Assembly (NCBI GenBank): GCA_023430825.1
Contig: JAEYYL010000116.1
Location: forward strand, 1 to 12,152
From: Verrucomicrobiota bacterium
GTDB taxonomy: Bacteria > Verrucomicrobiota > Verrucomicrobiia > Opitutales > Opitutaceae
DNA length: 12,152 nt
Reading direction: 5' to 3'
This document shows, one piece after another, positions 6,971 to 12,152 of the stretch (within the stretch, counting starts at the first letter, position 1; each line of letters begins with the position of its first letter). The translations under genes were made by a program, and so were the position numbers. The notes under the pieces were generated by a model. It did no database searches, was not told the DNA's origin, and saw nothing but the letters and a program-made list of their open reading frames with translations.

Positions 6971-7834
6971 ATGGCCATTCTCATCGGTTGCGGAAGTTGG
7001 ACGGACGACGCCTACGTCGGCCTCCTCTATCCCAAGGGGCAGCCCAAAACCGCGCGCCTCCGGCTCTACGCGAACTGGTTCGAGCGCATCGAACTCAACT
7101 CGAGCTATTACAATATCCCCACTGCCAAAACCGTGTCGGGCTGGCTGGAGCAAACCCCTTCCTCTTTCCAGTTCGACGTAAAGCTGCACAAGGACTTCTG
7201 CGCCGATCCGCGCGGTGCCGCGACGAGCCCCCAACTCGACAAACTCATCGCCGGCATCCAGCCGCTCGTTGAGGCCAAACGACTGGGCGCCTTCCTCTGG
7301 ACCCTCCCGCCCAGCTTCGGTCCCCAGCGTCATCGTCTCGCTGAGCTGGACGGCGTCGCCGAAAAACTCGGCCCTTACGCGCCCATCGCCGCCGAACTGC
7401 GCGATCGCGCCTGGGTGGAGGGCGACGCCCTTGCGACGACCCTCGACTATTTCCGCGCCCGTCGACTCGGGTGGGTCGCCACCGACGTTCCGCCGGTCAA
7501 CGCCCCTCGCATTCTTCCGCCGATCGACGAGGTCACCCATCCCCAGCTCGCCTACCTCCGCCTGCACGGACGAAACCCGCAGTATCCTCACGCCAGGACG
7601 GCGGAGGAGGGCCATCACCACGATTATTCCGCCGCCGAGCTGAAGGAAATCGTCACACGTATCCAATCTCTCGCGACGCGCGCCCGCGACGTTCACGTCA
7701 GCGCCAACAACCACGCCGAGGACTTCGCCCCGAAAGCCGCGCTCGCCCTCCGCCGCCTGCTCGGCCAGCCCGTCCCGCCGCCACTGGCCCCCGAAGACGA
7801 CCCTGACGGCGAACAACTCTCGCTGCTCCCGTAG
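6971..7834 (+). CDS. DUF72 (YecE-like) family protein
   Basis: A 287-residue protein. The start at 6971 (MAILIGCGSWTDDAYVGLLYP) is chosen because family members begin with this IGCGSW strand; an in-frame upstream ATG at 6881 would add 30 non-conserved residues from the promoter region. Further family marks are YANWFERIELNSSYYNIP, FQFDVKLHKDF, YLRLHGRN and VHVSANNHAEDFAPKAA near the C-terminus. DUF72 proteins are predicted TIM-barrel-like cytoplasmic proteins of unknown biochemical role. The final 25 residues (PVPPPLAPEDDPDGEQLSLLP) are a Pro- and acid-rich tail typical of variable ends. The stop codon TAG lies inside the terminal inverted repeat of the next element. Confidence 0.88.
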   Translation: MAILIGCGSWTDDAYVGLLYPKGQPKTARLRLYANWFERIELNSSYYNIPTAKTVSGWLEQTPSSFQFDVKLHKDFCADPRGAATSPQLDKLIAGIQPLVEAKRLGAFLWTLPPSFGPQRHRLAELDGVAEKLGPYAPIAAELRDRAWVEGDALATTLDYFRARRLGWVATDVPPVNAPRILPPIDEVTHPQLAYLRLHGRNPQYPHARTAEEGHHHDYSAAELKEIVTRIQSLATRARDVHVSANNHAEDFAPKAALALRRLLGQPVPPPLAPEDDPDGEQLSLLP

Positions 7835-7944
7835 CGGCAGGCCGGTGCCTGCTCAGCGGTAGTTTGCGCGCTCGCGCGCCACGTGGCGCGTCAAGCGCGC
7901 CAACCACCCAAGCAACGCAGGCGCGCATGGAGGCTCGCCGCTAC
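7831..7944. repeat. 114-bp inverted-repeat element between convergent genes
   Basis: The ends are GTAGCGGC (7831-7838) and GCCGCTAC (7937-7944), an 8-bp perfect inverted repeat that extends to 11 of 13 matching bases (7831-7843 with 7932-7944). Inside are GCAGGC-CGGT-GCCTGC (7838-7853), the perfect 16-bp palindrome CGCGCCACGTGGCGCG (7875-7890) and GGCGCG-TCAAG-CGCGCC. The left end contains the TAG stop of the DUF72 gene and the right end the TAG stop of the LacI gene. It resembles short non-coding hairpin repeats of the REP or MITE kind and may also act as a two-way terminator. Confidence 0.6.
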
Positions 7945-9071
7945 CCACGACCCCGCCGCCCGCCACCCGCTCGGTATTTGGCGCTTCCCTGGAGCTTGGT
8001 GCTTGGCGCTTGGTGCTTCTCCATCCTTTGCGGCTTCACCTCTCGCACGCTGCTCCCCTCCACCCACGTCGCCCCGATCAACGTCGCCCGCGGAAATTCC
8101 TGCACGCCGACTTCGTTGTTGTGGATCTGACTCACGATCATGTCCACCGCCGCCTCGCCCGTGACCAGGTTGTGCTGATTCATCCCCGCGATCTCCGGCC
8201 GCGTCGCGCGCCACTCGAGCTGGATCACGCCGACATCCTCCGGCACGCGCCGCCCCGCCGCCTTCAGCCAGTGCAACACGTGGTTATAAAGCGTGAACAC
8301 CACGTCGGGCCGGTGACTGTCGAGCCACCCGCGAAACCGCTCGGCCTCCGCCGCCACGCCCGCGCGTTCGTTGAAGATCGGCACCTGCTGCGCCCGCGGC
8401 AGCGTCCGCTGGCCGGTGAAGTAACCCGCCGAAAACCGCCGCTCCACCAGCGCGTCGATCACGTCGTCGAGCACCAGCCCCGGACGCTGGTAACCCAGCG
8501 CCAGCGCCCGCTCGAACGCCATCAGGGCGAGGTTGTGGTGATCCACCGAGCAGAACGACAGCGCCGGCTCCCGCGTCCGCACGCCCGTCACGACCGTCGG
8601 CAGCTGCTCCCACACCGGCCGCAGCGCATCGGGCAGATGATTCGTGTCCATCAATCCCACCAGCACGACGCCCTTGATCCCGCGTGTATTCAAAATCCGG
8701 AGCCAGCGCTGCGCGTTGAGCGTCGGATCGTGCAACCAGAACCGGTCGAAGCTGTAGCCGAGTTTCGCCGCGCGGCTTTCGCAGCCTTCGACATACGTCG
8801 GAATCGTCGGGTGGTTGCGAAACGCATCCGGGTCGCGGTTCGCGTTCACCAGCGCCAGCTTCGCCTGCAGGCGGGTCGTGCGACTCGCGCGGAGCTGCGC
8901 CATCAGATGCGACACCACCGCGTTCGGTTCGTAGCCGATCCGCTCCGCCGCCTGCCGGATCTTCTCCCGCGTCACCGGCGGAATCTGCGGATCGCCGCGC
9001 AGCGCAAGCGACACGGTGTTCTTGGAATAACCCACCGCACGGGCGATATCGTTGAGCGTTGGCCGGGGCAT
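7941..9071 (-). CDS. LacI-family transcriptional regulator
   Basis: A 376-residue repressor-type protein. The helix-turn-helix is at residues 5-25 (TLNDIARAVGYSKNTVSLAL), followed by TREKIRQAAERIGYEP and a hinge NAVVSHLMAQLR. The effector domain is a periplasmic-binding-like fold from about 65 to 345, with GVVLVGLMDTNHLP, SFCSVDHHNLALMAFERALA and MNQHNLVTGEAAVDMIVSQI. It starts 237 bp from araB and is transcribed away from it, so it is the likely local regulator of the arabinose operon, with L-arabinose or a related sugar as probable effector; both points are inference. Residues 350-376 (MEKHQAPSTKLQGSAKYR, then Gly/Arg) are not part of the fold and come from a heptamer repeat and adjacent sequence. 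No Shine-Dalgarno sequence is evident before the ATG. Confidence 0.92.
   Translation of the reverse strand: MPRPTLNDIARAVGYSKNTVSLALRGDPQIPPVTREKIRQAAERIGYEPNAVVSHLMAQLRASRTTRLQAKLALVNANRDPDAFRNHPTIPTYVEGCESRAAKLGYSFDRFWLHDPTLNAQRWLRILNTRGIKGVVLVGLMDTNHLPDALRPVWEQLPTVVTGVRTREPALSFCSVDHHNLALMAFERALALGYQRPGLVLDDVIDALVERRFSAGYFTGQRTLPRAQQVPIFNERAGVAAEAERFRGWLDSHRPDVVFTLYNHVLHWLKAAGRRVPEDVGVIQLEWRATRPEIAGMNQHNLVTGEAAVDMIVSQIHNNEVGVQEFPRATLIGATWVEGSSVREVKPQRMEKHQAPSTKLQGSAKYRAGGGRRGRG
7994..8018. repeat. GCTTGG(T/C) heptamer tandem repeat
   Basis: Three heptamers GCTTGGT, GCTTGGC and GCTTGGT are followed by GCTT, with related GGCGCTTCC just before. They lie inside the 3' end of the LacI gene and encode the KHQAPSTKLQ tail on the minus strand. 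From memory, similar QAPSTK-type repeats are scattered in Verrucomicrobia and Planctomycetes genomes; I could not check this here. Confidence 0.6.
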
Positions 9072-9308
9072 GGAGACAGCAGCGAACCGCCTTCTTCCCT
9101 CACTTTCATCGAACCGTCAAGTAACCCCGACGAAGCCCCGCTTCGATCGCGCCCAACGCCCCGTTGGGTTGGCGCCGCACCCCGCTTCTCGCCGCGCGGC
9201 CTCACCCACCCCGACCGCCCGTCTCCGCTTTACGGTCATGCCCGCGCCTTCGTTGACCCTCCGACAGCCAACTCTCATCTCTCGACTCCCAACTCACCCC
9301 GCGACCCC
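9072..9308. promoter_or_regulatory. Divergent control region between LacI and araB genes
   Basis: A 237-bp gap. Two adjacent inverted repeats lie in its middle: CGAAGC-CCC-GCTTCG (9131-9145) and CCCAACG-CCC-CGTTGGG (9152-9168). Either could be the operator of the LacI-type protein or a hairpin, although classic LacI/GalR operators are usually even-length with a central CG. A weak plus-strand promoter may start with TTGACC at 9253-9258, but no good -10 follows. The last 45 bp before araB are pyrimidine-rich (CAACTC twice) and lack a Shine-Dalgarno sequence. Confidence 0.5.
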
Positions 9309-10976
9309 ATGTTCACCCTCGGCCTCGACTACGGCACCAACTCCGTCCGCGCCCTCATCGTCCGCGTCACCGACGGCAAGGAATTCGGCTCCGCTGTCGT
9401 CAACTATCCCAGCGGCGCCCAAGGCATCCTGCTCGATCGCCGCGACGCTCACCTCGCCCGTCAGCATCCCGCCGATTACCTCTTCGGCCTGGAGAAATCC
9501 GTCCGCGCCGCGATGGCACAAGCGAGGAAACAACGCGGTTTCTCCGCCGACAAGATCGTCGGCATCGGCGTCGACACCACCGGCTCCTCGCCGATTCCCG
9601 TCGATGCCACCAACACTCCGCTCGCCCTGTCGAAGAAGTTCGCGAAAAACCTCAACGCCCAGTGCTGGCTCTGGAAGGACCACACCAGCTGGCGCGAGGC
9701 CGCCAGGATCACCGAACTCGCCGCGCAACACCGCCCGCAGTTTATCGCCAAGTGCGGCAACACTTACTCGTCCGAATGGTTCTGGTCGAAAATCTGGCAC
9801 TGCCTCGCCGTCGACCCGAAGGTCTTTGCCGCCGCGCACTCGTGGGTTGAATTGGCGGATTGGATACCGTCCGTCCTCGCCGGCGTCACCGACCCGCGCG
9901 CCGTCGTCCGCGGCATCTGCTGCGCCGGCCACAAGGCGCTTTACGCCGACGACTGGGGCGGCCTCCCCGACAAGGAGTTCCTCGCCCTCCTCGATCCGAA
10001 ACTCGCCGACCTCCGCGACCGCCTTTACGAAAAGGCCCACGACGCCACCGCATCCGCCGGACAACTCTCGCCCGCCTGGGCCAAGAAACTCGGCTTGCGC
10101 GCCGGCATCCCCATCGCGATCGGCGAGATGGACGTCCACTACGGCGCCATCGGCAGCGGCGTCACCGAGGGCACGCTCGTCAAGGTCATCGGCACCTCCA
10201 CCTGCGATTGCGGCGTCGTCTCCGCCGACAAAACCGTCCCCGACATCCCGGGCATCTGCGGTATCGTGAAAGGCGCGATCCTTCCCGGTTTCTACGGCAT
10301 CGAGGCCGGCCAGTCCGCCGTCGGCGACATTTTCAAATGGTGGGTCGAGGTCGTCTGCCAGGGCAACGCGGCCCTCCACGCGCAACTCACCAAGGAAGCC
10401 GCCCAACTCGCGCCCGCCCAAAGCGGCCTGCTCGCGCTCGATTGGAACAACGGCAACCGCACGATCCTCGTCGACCAGCGGCTCTCCGGCGCCCTGCTCG
10501 GCACCACGCTGCACACCACGCGCGCCGAAATTTACCGCGCGTTGATCGAGGCCACCGCCTTCGGCGCGCGCGCGATCATCGAGCGCATCCGCGAATACGG
10601 CGTGCCGATCGACCGCGTCGTCTGCGCCGGCGGCATCGCCGAGAAAAACCCGCTGCTCATGCAGATCTACGCCGACGTCACCGGTTGCACCATGCTCGTC
10701 GCCGGCTCCTCGCAGGCCTGCGCGCTCGGCTCCGCCATCTCCGCCGCCGTCCTCGCCGGCGCCCACCCGGATTTCCCCGCCGCGCAAAAAGCGATGACTT
10801 CGCTGAAAAAGGTTTCCTACAAGCCGAAGGCCGCCGCGCAAAAAACCTACGGCGAACTCTACGCCTTGTATCGACAACTCCACGACGCATTCGGCGGCCT
10901 GAACAAGAACGCCGACCTCAGCCGCGTGATGAAGGACCTGCTGGAACTGAAGGAGCGAGCCGCCGGCAACGAGTAG
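9309..10976 (+). CDS. araB: Ribulokinase (FGGY carbohydrate kinase)
   Basis: A 555-residue protein, close to the usual ribulokinase length. It phosphorylates L-ribulose to L-ribulose 5-phosphate with ATP, the second step of L-arabinose breakdown in the cytoplasm. Visible marks are the N-terminal nucleotide motif LGLDYGTNSVRALIV with Asp7, GIGVDTTGSSPIPVD, the AraB-type NAQCWLWKDHTSW and EWFWSKIWH, the likely catalytic Asp275 in GEMDVHYGAIG, GTSTCDCGV, GIEAGQSAVGDIFKWW, and the C-terminal ATP-site motif VCAGGIAEKNPLLMQIYADV. The start at 9309 fits the family N-terminus; the frame stays open upstream over the LacI gene, but only as an antisense artefact. Directly followed by araA, which supports the substrate call. 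Confidence 0.95.
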   Translation: MFTLGLDYGTNSVRALIVRVTDGKEFGSAVVNYPSGAQGILLDRRDAHLARQHPADYLFGLEKSVRAAMAQARKQRGFSADKIVGIGVDTTGSSPIPVDATNTPLALSKKFAKNLNAQCWLWKDHTSWREAARITELAAQHRPQFIAKCGNTYSSEWFWSKIWHCLAVDPKVFAAAHSWVELADWIPSVLAGVTDPRAVVRGICCAGHKALYADDWGGLPDKEFLALLDPKLADLRDRLYEKAHDATASAGQLSPAWAKKLGLRAGIPIAIGEMDVHYGAIGSGVTEGTLVKVIGTSTCDCGVVSADKTVPDIPGICGIVKGAILPGFYGIEAGQSAVGDIFKWWVEVVCQGNAALHAQLTKEAAQLAPAQSGLLALDWNNGNRTILVDQRLSGALLGTTLHTTRAEIYRALIEATAFGARAIIERIREYGVPIDRVVCAGGIAEKNPLLMQIYADVTGCTMLVAGSSQACALGSAISAAVLAGAHPDFPAAQKAMTSLKKVSYKPKAAAQKTYGELYALYRQLHDAFGGLNKNADLSRVMKDLLELKERAAGNE

Positions 10977-11039
10977 CGAGCATTCCACCTCCGCACGTCG
11001 TCTTCCTACTCGCTCCTCACCACCCGCTACTCGTTCCTC
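10968..11039 (+). repeat. Repeats in the araB-araA junction
   Basis: AACGAGTAGCG (10968-10978), which includes the araB stop codon, pairs with CGCTACTCGTT (11025-11035), giving an 11-bp perfect inverted repeat with a 46-nt loop. Within the loop and right arm, CTACTCGCTCCTC (11006-11018) is repeated as CTACTCGTTCCTC (11027-11039), 12 of 13 identical. The 67-bp spacer is otherwise pyrimidine-rich and offers no Shine-Dalgarno sequence for araA. It could be an mRNA structure affecting araA translation or simply a repeat remnant. Confidence 0.55.
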
Positions 11040-11043
11040 TCTC

Positions 11044-12152
11044 ATGAAACTCCTCGCCTCTCCCGAAATCTGGTTCGTCTGCGGCTCGCAGCACCTCTAC
11101 GGCCCCGGCCCGCTCCAGCAGGTCGCCGCCAACGCCCAGCAGGTCGCCGCCGGGCTCGCGAAATCCAAAAAGATTCCGCTCAAGATCGTTTTCAAGGCGC
11201 TCGTCACCACGCCCGACGAGATCACGCAGCTCTGCATCGACGCCGACGCCGACGCCAACTGCGCCGGCCTCATCCTCTGGATGCACACGTTCTCCCCCGC
11301 GAAAATGTGGATTCGCGGCCTGAGCACGTTGAAGAAGCCGTTCTGCCACCTGCACACGCAGTTCAACCGCGATCTGCCGTGGGGCCAGATCGACATGGAC
11401 TTCATGAATCTCAACCAGGCCGCGCACGGCGATCGCGAGGCCGGTTTCCTCCACACGCGCCTGCGACTCAACCGCAAGGTCGTCGTCGGCCACTGGTCGG
11501 ACGCCGAAGTCCAGGAACGCCTCGGCGCCTGGGTCCGCGCCGCCCGCGCGTGGCACGACTGGCAGGGCGCCAAGTTCGCCCGCTTCGGCGACAACATGCG
11601 CTACGTCGCCGTCACCGAGGGCGACAAGGTCGCCACCGAACTCCGTTTCGGGTATTCAGTTAATGGTTACGGCATCGGCGACCTCGTTGCGAAAATCTCG
11701 CACGCCGGCATCGCCGACGACCACGTCGACGCCCTCTGCGCGATCTACGAAAAATCCTACAACGTCGCGAAGGACCTCCGCCGCGGCGGCAAACGCCACG
11801 ACGCGCTCCGCTACGGCGCCCGCATCGAACTCGGCCTGCGCGCGTTTCTCGAGGAGGGGAATTTCAAGGGCTTCACCACCACGTTCGAGGATCTCCACGG
11901 CCTCCGCCAGCTTCCCGGCCTCGCCGTCCAGCGGCTCATGGCCGACGGCTACGGCTTCGGCGCCGAGGGCGATTGGAAGACCGCCGCGCTCCTCCGCGCG
12001 ATGAAGGTCATGGGCGAAGGCCTCGACGGCGGCACGTCCTTCATGGAGGACTACACGTATCACCTGTCGCCGAAGGGCCACCAGGTGCTCGGTGCGCACA
12101 TGCTCGAAATCTGCGAGAGCATCGCCGCCACGAAACCCTCGCTCGAAATCCA
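11044..12152 (+). CDS. araA: L-arabinose isomerase, 3' end cut by window edge
   Basis: Open from ATG 11044 to the last base, giving 369 residues of an enzyme that is usually about 500 long; the missing end is due to the window. It converts L-arabinose to L-ribulose, a Mn-dependent cytoplasmic step before ribulokinase. The family sequence is clear: EIWFVCGSQHLYGP (8-21), TFSPAKMW, HTQFNRDLPW, DMDFMNLNQAAHGDRE, RFGDNMRYVAVTEGDK, TTTFEDLHGLRQLPGLAVQR. By alignment from memory with E. coli AraA, the metal-site residues Glu306, Glu333 and His350 correspond to Glu308 (GAEGDW), Glu335 (FMEDY) and His352 (AHMLE); the fourth ligand, His450, falls outside the window. It follows araB by 67 bp in the same direction. 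Codons 203-208 (from 11650) are oddly rich in A/T- or rare-ending triplets. Confidence 0.96.
   Translation, partial: MKLLASPEIWFVCGSQHLYGPGPLQQVAANAQQVAAGLAKSKKIPLKIVFKALVTTPDEITQLCIDADADANCAGLILWMHTFSPAKMWIRGLSTLKKPFCHLHTQFNRDLPWGQIDMDFMNLNQAAHGDREAGFLHTRLRLNRKVVVGHWSDAEVQERLGAWVRAARAWHDWQGAKFARFGDNMRYVAVTEGDKVATELRFGYSVNGYGIGDLVAKISHAGIADDHVDALCAIYEKSYNVAKDLRRGGKRHDALRYGARIELGLRAFLEEGNFKGFTTTFEDLHGLRQLPGLAVQRLMADGYGFGAEGDWKTAALLRAMKVMGEGLDGGTSFMEDYTYHLSPKGHQVLGAHMLEICESIAATKPSLEI

Noticed and set aside
8010..9308. Long upstream extension of the araB frame across the LacI gene
   Set aside because: The frame is open by base composition only. Ribulokinase homology begins at the ATG at 9309, and the upstream part is antisense to a well-conserved regulator.
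9294..11045. 583-codon minus-strand frame opposite araB
   Set aside because: Gly/Asp/Val-rich shadow translation; araB on the plus strand has full family motifs.

Overview
The window is very GC-rich, with codons ending mostly in C or G, and looks like a chromosomal piece of a Verrucomicrobiota bacterium, probably Opitutaceae-like. This placement is inferred from gene style, not from a marker gene. The clues are an ECF sigma factor followed by a zinc-ribbon Ser/Thr kinase with WD40 propellers, a LacI regulator with a VSHLMAQLR hinge, short hairpin repeats of the GTAGGGCGGG and GTAGCGGC type, and a GCTTGG(T/C) heptamer repeat running into the end of a gene.

Left part, minus strand. A hairpin repeat (13-33) lies beyond the end of an exported TPR protein gene (97-1785). 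A 391-bp gap follows (1786-2176). It holds a G-run-rich leader on the minus strand and two nearly identical 34-bp palindromes whose centres are 132 bp apart. Then come a 1048-residue Ser/Thr kinase (2177-5323) and, just upstream in the same transcript, an ECF-type sigma factor (5355-6113). Together they look like a signalling operon in which the sigma factor is a possible kinase partner.

Middle. A PIN-domain toxin (6225-6623) and a small Phd-like antitoxin (6620-6862) overlap by 4 bp (GTGA) and form a VapBC-like pair on the minus strand. A DUF72 (YecE-like) gene (6971-7834) is transcribed away from them. It converges with a LacI-family regulator gene (7941-9071, minus). Between the two lies a 114-bp element with terminal inverted repeats, whose ends supply both genes' stop codons.

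Right part, plus strand. Ribulokinase araB (9309-10976) and L-arabinose isomerase araA (11044 to the window edge, incomplete) form an L-arabinose catabolic operon. It diverges from the LacI gene, which is its most likely local regulator: isomerase makes L-ribulose and ribulokinase phosphorylates it. Both genes have pyrimidine-rich leaders without a clear Shine-Dalgarno sequence.

The strongest unexplained signal is the pair of composite palindromes at 1955-1992 and 2087-2124. Each is built from two GACAT-N4-ATGTC-like boxes 22 bp apart, and a matching 10-mer lies over the predicted antitoxin start. They could be operators, or the ends of a small non-autonomous element.
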